A DNA stretch of 64,000 bases. Source: JAJDTQ01 sp965204235 (GTDB lineage: Bacteria; Desulfobacterota; Binatia; UBA9968; JAJDTQ01). Each line of letters starts with the position of its first letter. The first letter of the stretch is position 1. Shown in pieces: positions 8,952-16,851 of the stretch. The translations under genes were made by a program, and so were the position numbers. Under the pieces are notes generated by a model. That model did not search any database, was not told where the DNA came from, and saw nothing but the letters and a program-made list of their open reading frames with translations. The stretch is taken from the NCBI GenBank assembly GCA_965204235.1, contig OZ241979.1, positions 3,596,001 to 3,660,000 on the forward strand, given 5' to 3'.

Positions 8952-9974
8952 ATGAGTAAAACAGCAAATGGTCTGGAAAAATTGCGAAACGCAGCAGAAG
9001 CAGGACGGGATCGTCTTGATAAAGATGGCAAGTTGGATCTGAGTTATCTCACCGAGCTTGTGACTCCGATTTTGAAGGAAATCATACCAGAGATGCTAGA
9101 CAAAATCGAAGTACGTCATCGATTTGATAAAACTGAAGACGATAAAAAGATTCTCGTAGTTCACTATACAAATATGGGTGCTCTTCTTTCCATGCTGCAA
9201 ACTGCTATGAATAATAAGCAAGGCAAGCCGAAAAGTTCACAGGGTGCATCGTTGCGATTATACGACTCTATACATTTCAATGATCCTGACGAAGGAAATT
9301 ATCTTTATCGTCAACTCAAGTTAACTCATGGATATGACTGGCTACACGAACAGAAAAAATCCCATGCCTATATCGCATCTTTTATCAAGCCAAATGCTCA
9401 AGTAGACATAAGCGACAAGCTTGAGTTCTGGGTCGCCTATGGGAAGGAGGGAGAAGGTTGCTCGTTGACACTACCTGTTCCGGGTTCTCGATTGAGAAAA
9501 GTCCTTTATGGTGCCGGTGAAGTAAGGAAAACTGGACAGACCCTAGAACCTCTCCTGGAGTCTCTTTTGCCGTTGATAGGACTACCATGCCCGCGGGGTG
9601 GAGAGGAAGTTCGGACAAAACTACTAGAAACCGTTGGTGTATGTTTGGAACCAGTCCGATACCTGTATAAAAGTGAAGCCTACCGTTATGAAGATGAGTG
9701 TCGTTTTGTCATTCCTGAACCAAGGACTGTTCAGAATCACATCCGCTTTGAGGAGGATCGACAGAGCGATGATCCTGGAGGCATGAGGCACTATTATGAA
9801 GATGATGCTCTCGATGTTGAAAAACTGTTTGTAAGTGGTAGTTCAATCACTCTCGGACCGTGTGTGCGTAATTCTTACAACGTGGCCTATTACCTCGAAA
9901 GACGTCTGCGATTAGCCGGACTGGAAGGACCGAAGATCAAGGTTTCCAGGATCTCTTATCGAAAAGTTCAATGA
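8952..9974 (+). CDS. DUF2971 family protein
   Basis: A 340-residue protein carrying the marks of DUF2971. These are an N-terminal KILVVHYTNMGALLSML strand-helix, LRLYDSIHFNDPDEGNYL (the NDPxE motif), a core DKLEFWVAYGKEGEGCSL, and the acidic YRYEDECRFVIPEP motif ending in SGSSITLGP. The biochemical role is not established; the family recurs near phage-defence genes. The first 60 residues are a charged helical extension. The gene is clearly AT-richer than its neighbours. Its 3' end overlaps the 3' end of the convergent JAB-E1 gene by 38 bases. Confidence 0.8.
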   Translation: MSKTANGLEKLRNAAEAGRDRLDKDGKLDLSYLTELVTPILKEIIPEMLDKIEVRHRFDKTEDDKKILVVHYTNMGALLSMLQTAMNNKQGKPKSSQGASLRLYDSIHFNDPDEGNYLYRQLKLTHGYDWLHEQKKSHAYIASFIKPNAQVDISDKLEFWVAYGKEGEGCSLTLPVPGSRLRKVLYGAGEVRKTGQTLEPLLESLLPLIGLPCPRGGEEVRTKLLETVGVCLEPVRYLYKSEAYRYEDECRFVIPEPRTVQNHIRFEEDRQSDDPGGMRHYYEDDALDVEKLFVSGSSITLGPCVRNSYNVAYYLERRLRLAGLEGPKIKVSRISYRKVQ

Positions 9975-11409
9975 TGTCTTTCCAGATTGTGTGCCACCAG
10001 GATTTCGGTGGCTCCGCATGTTTTTCTTCTACCAGATAATACGGATTCTCCGCATCTCCACGTGCGCGACGTTTACGGAAAGAGCAGTAGGGATAACATT
10101 TATCATTGATGATACGTGTTTCAGCCGTCACGAACTGGTAGTCCTGCTGGCGGACCAACGGCCACCAATCCGCGGCAAGCAGGTAGCGGAGCATCAAGTT
10201 CACCTCCATCCCGGCAACGCCTAAACTGAACGGGAAAACGTTTTGATTGCGGGTTCGCTCTTCGGGTGGCAAGTTGCTGACATAAGACGGGTCGTCAAGC
10301 GACCCGTCCAGTTCCGTGACTACCATGCTTGAGTTGTACTGCTTGCTGCAGCGCAGGCATTGGTGATAGGGCGTGACGATATGTGCGCGCCAATGCGCGG
10401 AAAAAAGACGATCCTGGCGTCTGTCTGTTTCCACCGCGACGCCGCCGTCGATGACGGGAATCAAATGAGCTTGAGCGATGTAATTCAACACGTCTCGGGG
10501 CACCGGACGATCCACACAACTGAAGATCACGTCGCAATCCAAGGCTGTCTCGTAGGCGGTATTATGGTCGACCGAAACGGGCAAGGTGGTTATTCGGATG
10601 CTTTCAGCGGTGGCGTTGCGGCGCATGGCTCGTGCAGCCAATTCAACCTTTAGTTTCCCGATGTCTTCTACTGTTCCGTAAAGGAGTCTGTCGAGGTTAT
10701 GCTCTTCGACCTTGTCTGGATCGATCAAGGTGACTTGTGCAACTCCCATCCGCGCTATGGCCTCAGCGACGATGCAACCCACGCTGCCAAGGCCGACGAT
10801 GCCAACCTTCAAGCGCGAAATCGTCTGTTGCGCCTCGCGCCCCCAGGTGTCGAAAGTTCGCCTGAGAATATCCCTCCGCGGTGGGGGAGGGGCGATGTCG
10901 TCGTTGAAATAAAGCTCGTAGGACTGCGGTCCGACGACACGGACTTTTTCGCACCAGTAGCGCTGCATCCGTCCGTTGGTTCTCTCCCAGAAGCGGGCGC
11001 TCCAGTAACCATCGCTGCCGATGGTCAAACCTACCAGGGGTAAACCTGTCGCCCCGGCCGGATAGGCCAAGGCATCCCGTTCTGCTTCTACGTCGGATGG
11101 ACTCATCCCTTGCCATCCATGGCTTGGATGGCTGTGCATAAAAGCCAACCCTGCGTTCTTTTCTCGCGCCGACTTTATCGCTCGCGTGAGATAGTCGGGC
11201 TGGAAACTGGTGTTGCCGTGCAAGAGGCGATCGCCCTGATGGGGCAGGATGATTTCGTCTATCAAAGCAGCTTGACGCAGTTTTCCCGTAGATGGACGCC
11301 ACAAGGCGAAGCACAGATCTTCCTGGCGCTCGTTGCGCCGGTAATGTTGCAACAGGTGATCTCTCGATGTCGAGTCTGCTTCCGCCGTAAATACGACCTC
11401 GAAGCTCAT
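9937..11409 (-). CDS. JAB (JAMM) protease - ThiF/E1-like adenylyltransferase fusion of a bacterial ubiquitin-like system
   Basis: A 490-residue fusion. Residues about 1-150 form a JAB/JAMM metalloprotease domain with AFMHSHPSHGWQGMSPSDVE (His92, His94, Ser103, Asp106). Residues about 180-440 form an E1/ThiF domain with the nucleotide loop VGIVGLGSVGCIVAEA (G206xG208xxG211), LIDPDKVEEHNLDR (Asp230, Arg241) and two cysteine pairs, CLRC (351, 354) and CYPYC (438, 442), likely binding zinc. The JAB domain would process or remove the Ubl and the E1 domain would adenylate its C-terminus. No extra cysteine sits in an obvious E1 thioester position. The start at 11409 overlaps the E2-like stop (ATGA); a longer reading would lie inside that gene. 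Established knowledge: such fusions occur in bacterial Ubl operons. Confidence 0.93.
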   Translation of the reverse strand: MSFEVVFTAEADSTSRDHLLQHYRRNERQEDLCFALWRPSTGKLRQAALIDEIILPHQGDRLLHGNTSFQPDYLTRAIKSAREKNAGLAFMHSHPSHGWQGMSPSDVEAERDALAYPAGATGLPLVGLTIGSDGYWSARFWERTNGRMQRYWCEKVRVVGPQSYELYFNDDIAPPPPRRDILRRTFDTWGREAQQTISRLKVGIVGLGSVGCIVAEAIARMGVAQVTLIDPDKVEEHNLDRLLYGTVEDIGKLKVELAARAMRRNATAESIRITTLPVSVDHNTAYETALDCDVIFSCVDRPVPRDVLNYIAQAHLIPVIDGGVAVETDRRQDRLFSAHWRAHIVTPYHQCLRCSKQYNSSMVVTELDGSLDDPSYVSNLPPEERTRNQNVFPFSLGVAGMEVNLMLRYLLAADWWPLVRQQDYQFVTAETRIINDKCYPYCSFRKRRARGDAENPYYLVEEKHAEPPKSWWHTIWKDIIELFDKRSWKP

Positions 11410-11780
11410 ATGTTGTTCCAGAAGCGTCTGAGATGTTCGTAGAGGTAAGCGCTCATATGCTTTGTCGGCAACTGATCCCACATTTCCCCGGGAGGTCTGC
11501 TCATGGTCACCCATTCGTGGCCATTCGCGTTGTATCTGGCAACCGCACCGCCCATCCCATCGTCGATCGGAGGGGTTACATGAATCCAATGGGGGGGGTA
11601 CTCAGGATACTGCTCGGTTCCCTGGAAGCTAATGCCCAACGTGACCTGTTTGCCTTTGTGGGAACCGGCTTCGACCGTATAGGAAAAAGAAACCGTCCTT
11701 CCTTGCGGGCTGTCAAACACCGAGGTTTCATAGCCCAAGGCTTCCAATTCTGCCTGTATTCTGCCAATGCTCTCGGACAT
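11406..11780 (-). CDS. E2/UBC-like protein without a cysteine (prokaryotic E2 family)
   Basis: A 124-residue protein between the Ubl and JAB-E1 genes. The UBC-fold core is recognisable as the strand VTLGISFQGTEQYP followed by the hallmark YPEYPPHWIHVTPP (58-71), then NGHEWVTMSRP and a W-rich C-terminal helix (SAYLYEHLRRFWNNI). This resembles the small E2 families found with bacterial multi-ubiquitin-like proteins (Pfam Prok-E2_E is the likely match). There is no cysteine anywhere in the protein, so a classical E2 thioester cannot form. His88, His108 and His116 are possible substitutes. It starts 12 bases after the Ubl stop and overlaps the JAB-E1 start by four bases, so all three are co-translated. 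Confidence 0.78.
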   Translation of the reverse strand: MSESIGRIQAELEALGYETSVFDSPQGRTVSFSYTVEAGSHKGKQVTLGISFQGTEQYPEYPPHWIHVTPPIDDGMGGAVARYNANGHEWVTMSRPPGEMWDQLPTKHMSAYLYEHLRRFWNNI

Positions 11781-11792
11781 CTTGTCTTTGTG

Positions 11793-12041
11793 TCAGGCCA
11801 CTGGCGTGGGTTTGTTTGGAATGGTGATGAACAGGTTATCTTCCTCCAGATCGACCCAGTCATCCCATCCATATTTGCCTTTGTCGCCTTGCAGGATGTA
11901 ATCCTCCGGTTTACCGGGAATAGCTCCATTCTTTTCAGCAAGTTCCAGAACGTCATGTGCGACCAACTTCTGATGCAAAGTGGTCATTTCAATGCCGTTT
12001 ACCTTCAGCGTGAAGGATCGTCCTTCTTCTTTTTCAGCCAT
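11793..12041 (-). CDS. Ubiquitin-like protein (multiubiquitin-domain family), single domain
   Basis: An 82-residue protein that reads as one beta-grasp domain: FTLKVNGIEMTTLHQKLVAHDVLELAEK, then PEDYILQGDKGKYG and VDLEEDNLFITIP. The VNG start and the final strand match the prokaryotic multiubiquitin family, here as a single copy. The C-terminus ends in NKPTPVA, not Gly-Gly, so it is either used as it stands or trimmed by the partner JAB domain. The ATG at 12041 is preferred to an upstream TTG at 12071 because the domain begins there and a purine-rich site (CAGGGGG) precedes it. It is the first gene of the operon with the E2-like and JAB-E1 genes. Confidence 0.8.
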   Translation of the reverse strand: MAEKEEGRSFTLKVNGIEMTTLHQKLVAHDVLELAEKNGAIPGKPEDYILQGDKGKYGWDDWVDLEEDNLFITIPNKPTPVA

Positions 12042-12094
12042 TGTAGGCCCCCTGACGTTAAGCTGCCTCAAGAATCGACGCTTTGACCGCCTTT

Positions 12095-12122
12095 AGTGTA
12101 CCAACAGCGTTCCGAAGGTCAA
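12095..12122 (-). promoter_or_regulatory. Candidate sigma-70 promoter of the Ubl operon
   Basis: On the minus strand a TTGACC hexamer (12117-12122) and a TACACT hexamer (12095-12100) are separated by 16 bases. They lie about 50 bases upstream of the Ubl start and point into the operon. Confidence 0.5.
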
Positions 12123-12149
12123 GCACTTCTGAACAGGTTTCCCCCGCCG

Positions 12150-13316
12150 TCATCCCCCCTCCGTCCCCTCGTTCAGTATGGCAAGATACCGGTCATAGAC
12201 GAACAGTCGGTCACGGCGTCGGCCGGTCAGTTCGCGGGCAACCTCCTGTTCGACCAGCAGGTCCATGGCCGAGGAAACGGTGGGGAAGGAGAGGGTGGTG
12301 CGCCTGACCGCCTCGGTCAGGGACAGGATCGGCTGTTCCTTCAGCGCCTCGTGGACGCGCAGGGCCGAGCCGGCGCGGCGGCCGCTGCTCGCCTGGATGC
12401 GCCCACGGTCCTCCTGGAACGTATGGGAGATGCGTTGCGCGGCCGAGACCGCGCTCTCCGCGGTCTCGCGCACGCCGTCGAGGAAGAAGTCAATCCATGC
12501 CTCCCAATCGCCGGTGCGGCGCACGTGGGTCAGGAGGTCGTAGTAGGCGCTCCGGTGCTGCTTCAGGTAGAGGCTCAGGTACAGGAGCGGCTCCCGCAAC
12601 AGGCGGGCGTGGCACAGCAGGAGGGTGACGAGCAGCCGTCCGACCCGGCCGTTCCCGTCGAGGAAGGGGTGGATGGTCTCGAACTGGACGTGCGCGAGCC
12701 CGGCCCGGATCAACACGGACAACCCGTCGCCGCCGGCGTGGAGAAAGCGTTCGAAGGCCGCCATGCAGTCGGGCACCGCGGTGTGTGGCGGCGGCACGAA
12801 GGCGGCGTTGCCGGGTCGGGAGCCGCCGACCCAGTTCTGCGAGCGGCGGAACTCGCCGGGCGTCTTGCCGCTGCCCCGCCCGTGTGACAACAGCACCTCG
12901 TGGACCTCGCGGATCAGCCGGTTGGAGAGCGGGAAGCCCTCCCCCAGGCGGCGCAGTCCGTGGTCGAAGGCCTTCACGTAGTGGGAGACCTCCACCACGT
13001 CGTCGAGGGGAACGCCGGGCGCCTCTTCGAGCTCGTAGAGCAGGAGGTCGGACAGCGACGACTGCGTCCCCTCTATCCGGGAGGAAAGCACGGCCTCCTT
13101 GCGCACGTAGGCGTAGAGGAAGAGCGTCCGGTCGGGCAGGAGCGCCGAAAGGCCGTCCAGCCGGCCCAGGGCGAGCACCGCGGCTTCGAGTGCCGGCTGC
13201 AACGGACCGTCCAGGGAGAGGGGAGGGACGGGCGGCAGCGGCGTCGGCACGAAGGCGCGGACCTGTTCGCCCCCGGCGCTCGTGACCTCGTATGTGCCGA
13301 TCTCTCCGCGCTGCAT
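12150..13316 (-). CDS. Fic family protein (class II, N-terminal inhibitory helix)
   Basis: A 388-residue Fic protein. The catalytic loop HPFLDGNGRVGR is intact, so AMPylation or a related nucleotidyl/phosphoryl transfer is expected. The N-terminal SSRIEGTQSS carries the (S/T)xxxE(G/N) inhibitory glutamate typical of class II Fic enzymes that auto-inhibit. The C-terminus has a winged-helix-like region (LSLTEAVRRTTLSFPTVSSAMDLLVEQEVA), suggesting DNA binding or regulation. It is GC-rich, unlike the Ubl operon upstream on the same strand, so it may have a different origin. No antitoxin gene is adjacent. Target unknown. Confidence 0.92.
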   Translation of the reverse strand: MQRGEIGTYEVTSAGGEQVRAFVPTPLPPVPPLSLDGPLQPALEAAVLALGRLDGLSALLPDRTLFLYAYVRKEAVLSSRIEGTQSSLSDLLLYELEEAPGVPLDDVVEVSHYVKAFDHGLRRLGEGFPLSNRLIREVHEVLLSHGRGSGKTPGEFRRSQNWVGGSRPGNAAFVPPPHTAVPDCMAAFERFLHAGGDGLSVLIRAGLAHVQFETIHPFLDGNGRVGRLLVTLLLCHARLLREPLLYLSLYLKQHRSAYYDLLTHVRRTGDWEAWIDFFLDGVRETAESAVSAAQRISHTFQEDRGRIQASSGRRAGSALRVHEALKEQPILSLTEAVRRTTLSFPTVSSAMDLLVEQEVARELTGRRRDRLFVYDRYLAILNEGTEGG

Positions 13317-13596
13317 ACCGGCCGTTCCTTATGAAAGATTTTTCAAGAGCTGGGAGTGCAATTCAATTTTACAGGTTATTTTTGAATAATCAATGGGTTA
13401 AAGCAGTAATCCTTATTATGCAAAGTTCTTTAACGTCCGGGAATGTTATTTCATTTTATGCGTCCAATCTTCATTAATTCTATGGGAAAGCGTGTCCTTC
13501 GACTTCGCTTCGCTACGCTCAGGACGAACGGAGGCCGTTGTTCAGAGTTTTCTTGACGAAAAGACCGATGCAACGGGAAGTTCGCCAGCCCTGCGC
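13317..13596. other. Intergenic region, right edge of accessory island
   Basis: The first 160 bases are strikingly AT-rich (for example around 13360-13470), followed by a copy of the dispersed palindromic repeat. No gene was recognised. The AT-rich segment could hold the promoter of the leftward Fic gene. Confidence 0.4.
13481..13552 (-). repeat. Dispersed palindromic repeat, copy 1 (reverse, one end lost)
   Basis: Contains the shared core (complement of CGTCCTGAGCGTAGCGAAG) and one terminal sequence, GTTCAGAGTTTTC. The opposite end of the element is missing. Confidence 0.8.
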
Positions 13597-15963
13597 CTAC
13601 GCCGCCCGCCGCCGGCGTATCAGCGCCAGCACCCGGTCGGGCGACAGGGGGGTCTCGGACACTTCCACGCCCAGGGGGCGGAGGGCATCGACTACCGCGT
13701 TGGCGATGGCCACCGGGGGGGCGATGGCGCCGCCTTCGCCCAGGCCCTTGAGTCCCAGGGGGTTGAGCGGGGAAGGGGTTTCGAGATGGACTTGCCGTAT
13801 GTTCGGTATCTCGCCGCAACCGGGCAGGATGTAGTCCAGCAGGGTGCCGGTGACGAGCTGCCCCAGGTCGTCGTACACGAACTCCTCGTAGAGCGCGCCG
13901 CCGATGCCCTGGGCCGTGCCGCCCCGCACCTGCCCCTCCACGAACAGGGGGTTGACCGCGGGTCCGGAGTCGTGGGCCACCGCGTAGTCCAGGATCCGGA
14001 CCTCCCCGGTCTCCGGATCCACTTCCACCACGGCCACGTGCGCGGCGTTGGCCCAGGTCACCGTCCGCGGCACGTAGTAGTAGCTGGCCTCCAGGTCGGG
14101 CTCCATGCCCTCCGGCATCCGCGAGGTCCAGCCGGGTGCCGCGGCCCGGGCCAACTCGGCCAGGGAAACGCCCCGGTCCGGCCTTTCCTCCACGAACACC
14201 TGGCCATTGCGGGTGGCGAGGTCGTCGGGGTTGGCTTCCAGAAGGTGCGCGGCCAGCTCGAACACCTTGGCCTTGAGGCGCCGGGTGGCTTCGTGGATGG
14301 CGGCGCCGACGTTGACCGTGCTCCGGCTGGCGAAGGTGCCGCAGCCGTAGCGGATGGCCGCGGTGTCGCCGCCCACCACGGTGACGTCTTCGGGACTCAC
14401 CCCCCACAGGTCCGCGGTGACCTGCGCGAACACGGTCTCGTGTCCCTGGCCGTGGCCGCTGGCGCCCACCGAGACCATGAGCTTGCCGGAGGAATCCACC
14501 TGCACCCGGGCGCCCTCGAAGGACCCCACCCCGGTGCCTTCCATGTAGAAGCCGATGCCCGCGCCCACGTAGCGGCCGGACTCCGCGGCCTCTTTCTGCC
14601 GCGCGCGCACGCCGCGGTAGCCGCACGCCTCCAGCGCCTTTGCGAGGGTGGCGGGAAAGTCGCCGCTCTCGTAGCACACCGGCTCCCCGTCCCGGTAGAG
14701 GACGCCGGCGTCGTAGGGTATCCGGTCAGGCGTCACGAAGTTGCGGAAGCGTACTTCCGCGGGGTCCAGGCCGAGTTCGCCGGCGATGCGGTCGATGCAG
14801 CGCTCCATGACGAACACCGCCTCGGGCCGGCCGGCGCCGCGGTAAGGTGCGTTGGGCACCTTGTTGGTGGCGACGCAGGTGCCGGTGACGGCGAGGTTCG
14901 GTATCCGGTACGGCCCCTGCAGGTGGGCCGAAGTGTTGTAAGCGTCGGTGAGGCCCAGGGGGTTGTAGGCGCCGTTGTCCAGCAGGAAGCGGTCCTTGAG
15001 GGCGACGATCCTGCCCTCCCGGTCGAACCCCAGCTCCACGTAGTGCACTTGGTCCCGGGCGTGGGCCGTGCTGATGAAATGTTCCCTGCGGTCCTCGATC
15101 CACTGCACCGGACGCTGCAACTCCAGGGCCAGGTACGGCACCAGCACTTCCTCGGGATAGACCAGCACCTTGGGTCCGAACCCCCCGCCCACGTGGGGCG
15201 CCACCACCCGGATCGTCTCCTCGGCCAGACCCAGTTGGGCGGCGACCTGCCGCCGCACGCTGTGGGGCACCTGGGTGGACGACCACACGGTCAGGCGCCG
15301 GGGTTTGGCCTCGGCCATGGCCGCCACCCCTCGGCCCTCCATGGGCGCCGCGCCGTGGCGCCGGTGGTGGAAGCGCTCCGCAATGCGATGGGGCGCAGTC
15401 TCCAGCGCCCGTTCCGCGTCCCCCTTGGCGATGCGGAAATGGAACACCACGTTGTCGTCGGCGCCGTCGTGGACCCTTTCGGCGCCCGGCGCCAGGGCCG
15501 CTTCCGGGTCCACCAGCGGGGGAAGCTCCTGGTAGTCCACGTGGACGGCGTCCACCGCGTCCTCGGCCCGGTACCGGTCCTCGGCCACCACCATGGCCAC
15601 GGGCTCGCCCACGTAGTGCGCCTTGTCCACGGCCAGGACCCGCGCCCGCGGCCCCTTGAGCACGGGCTTCACCCGTTCGAGCCAGGGGGGCGGGTGGATC
15701 TCGAAGCTCGGAGGGAAGGGCGCGATGGCGTCCTTGACCTCTTCTCCCGTGACGACCCGCTCTACCCCCGGCATCCGCAGGGCCCGGCTCGCGTCCACCC
15801 CGCGTATCCTCGCGTGCGCGTGCGGGCTGCGCAGCACCGCGGCATGGAGCATCCCCGGAAGCCGCAGGTCGCCCACGAACGTCCCCCGTCCCCGCAGCAG
15901 GGGTTCCGCCTCGCGCATGGGGATGCTCCGCCCCATGTGGCGTCTGACGCCTCGATCGTTCAT
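13597..15963 (-). CDS. Xanthine dehydrogenase/aldehyde oxidase family molybdopterin-binding large subunit
   Basis: A 788-residue CoxL/XdhB-like subunit. It carries GRGTFVGDLRLPGMLHAAVLRSPHAHARI at the N-terminus, VVAPHVGGGFGPK and APYRGAGRPEAVFVMER in the molybdenum domain, and the catalytic glutamate (Glu743) in GLKGLGEGGAI. The CODH-specific active-site cysteine loop is absent, so an aldehyde or heterocycle hydroxylase is more likely than CO dehydrogenase. The FAD (CoxM) and 2Fe-2S (CoxS) subunits that normally accompany it are not present on either side, so it is an orphan in this window. It lies 33 bases downstream of the haem-oxygenase-fold gene on the same strand. Confidence 0.94.
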   Translation of the reverse strand: MNDRGVRRHMGRSIPMREAEPLLRGRGTFVGDLRLPGMLHAAVLRSPHAHARIRGVDASRALRMPGVERVVTGEEVKDAIAPFPPSFEIHPPPWLERVKPVLKGPRARVLAVDKAHYVGEPVAMVVAEDRYRAEDAVDAVHVDYQELPPLVDPEAALAPGAERVHDGADDNVVFHFRIAKGDAERALETAPHRIAERFHHRRHGAAPMEGRGVAAMAEAKPRRLTVWSSTQVPHSVRRQVAAQLGLAEETIRVVAPHVGGGFGPKVLVYPEEVLVPYLALELQRPVQWIEDRREHFISTAHARDQVHYVELGFDREGRIVALKDRFLLDNGAYNPLGLTDAYNTSAHLQGPYRIPNLAVTGTCVATNKVPNAPYRGAGRPEAVFVMERCIDRIAGELGLDPAEVRFRNFVTPDRIPYDAGVLYRDGEPVCYESGDFPATLAKALEACGYRGVRARQKEAAESGRYVGAGIGFYMEGTGVGSFEGARVQVDSSGKLMVSVGASGHGQGHETVFAQVTADLWGVSPEDVTVVGGDTAAIRYGCGTFASRSTVNVGAAIHEATRRLKAKVFELAAHLLEANPDDLATRNGQVFVEERPDRGVSLAELARAAAPGWTSRMPEGMEPDLEASYYYVPRTVTWANAAHVAVVEVDPETGEVRILDYAVAHDSGPAVNPLFVEGQVRGGTAQGIGGALYEEFVYDDLGQLVTGTLLDYILPGCGEIPNIRQVHLETPSPLNPLGLKGLGEGGAIAPPVAIANAVVDALRPLGVEVSETPLSPDRVLALIRRRRAA

Positions 15964-15996
15964 GGCCGTTCCTCGAGTCCGCGTCCGGGTCCGGCG

Positions 15997-16692
15997 CTAT
16001 GCCGCGCCGATGGTCCAGATGTCGTAGAGCAGCTCCATGCGCCGGAAGGTGACCTCTCGCGTCTGCTGCTGCAGGTTGGGCGAGTCGAGATAGCGGCGTC
16101 CGACGTCTTCCGCCAGAGTGCCGTGCTCTTCGTCGGCTTCCACGTGCACGGTGAAGAACCGGACCGACTCGGGAGACATGCCGTAGCGGTCCATGAAGCC
16201 CTGCCCCAGGGCCGCGGCGGCCGGCGAGAAGGTGCCCTCGGCGCCCATCTGCGCGGCCATCACCACGAACCACGGCTGCGTGTGGATCACCAGCTCGGCA
16301 TAGTAGAGGTGGGCGGCCGTGGCCGGAAGGAGGGCCGCGCGCTCCAGGTCGCCGCGGGTGAGGCCGATGGCTTCGGCGAACTCCACGAACATGTCCGGGT
16401 GGCCGGAACTCCCGGGCAGGAGGCCGCGGGTCTCCTCTTCCGCCACCTCGAACAGCCGCGGGGCGAACTCGGGATCGGTGCACGCCACGTAGCGGAGCAG
16501 GGCGATGCGGGGCACCGCCCGCCGGAACTGGTAGTCCTGGACCGCCCAGGCGCGGATTTCCTCCAGGGTTGCGGCCCCCGAGCACACGGCCGCGACGAAC
16601 GGATGGTGGACGCGCAGCTTGGGGAACCCGGCGATCTCGCGCTTGAGGTCCTCCACGAACGCGTCGGCGGAAAGGGTTTCGGTGCTGCTCAT
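15997..16692 (-). CDS. TENA/PqqC-like haem-oxygenase-fold metalloenzyme
   Basis: A 231-residue all-helical protein of the iron-containing redox enzyme group (PqqC/CADD/TenA-like). Visible elements are WAVQDYQFRRAVPRIALLRYVA, the acidic EVAEEETRGLLPGSSGHPDMF, and HVEADEEHG near the C-terminus. These supply histidines and glutamates in the pattern of a di-iron or oxygen-activating site. The start at 16692 follows GGAGGAG and is chosen over an upstream reading. It precedes the orphan molybdoenzyme gene, so a role in an oxidative pathway is plausible. It is divergent from the Liv transporter. Confidence 0.8.
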   Translation of the reverse strand: MSSTETLSADAFVEDLKREIAGFPKLRVHHPFVAAVCSGAATLEEIRAWAVQDYQFRRAVPRIALLRYVACTDPEFAPRLFEVAEEETRGLLPGSSGHPDMFVEFAEAIGLTRGDLERAALLPATAAHLYYAELVIHTQPWFVVMAAQMGAEGTFSPAAAALGQGFMDRYGMSPESVRFFTVHVEADEEHGTLAEDVGRRYLDSPNLQQQTREVTFRRMELLYDIWTIGAA

Positions 16693-16777
16693 TCGGTCGT
16701 CTCCTCCGGTGAGTTCGATACGGGGCGCAAGCGTCAGGCTATCGGCTTTGGCGCAAGAAAGCGAGTCCACGGAGCCG

Positions 16778-16807
16778 TTGCCGTGTGAACGCGGGGGGTG
16801 TTATGAT
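16778..16807 (+). promoter_or_regulatory. Candidate sigma-70 promoter of the Liv transporter operon
   Basis: TTGCCG (16778-16783) and TATGAT (16802-16807) are separated by 18 bases, 45 bases upstream of the binding-protein start, in the divergent spacer. Confidence 0.4.
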
Positions 16808-16851
16808 CCCACCCGCACCGAACAGCGTCAATCTTCACAGGAGGTGTCACC

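Noticed and set aside
13492..16788. 1098-residue plus-strand open frame
   Set aside because: Antisense to the molybdoenzyme and haem-oxygenase-fold genes; no motif.
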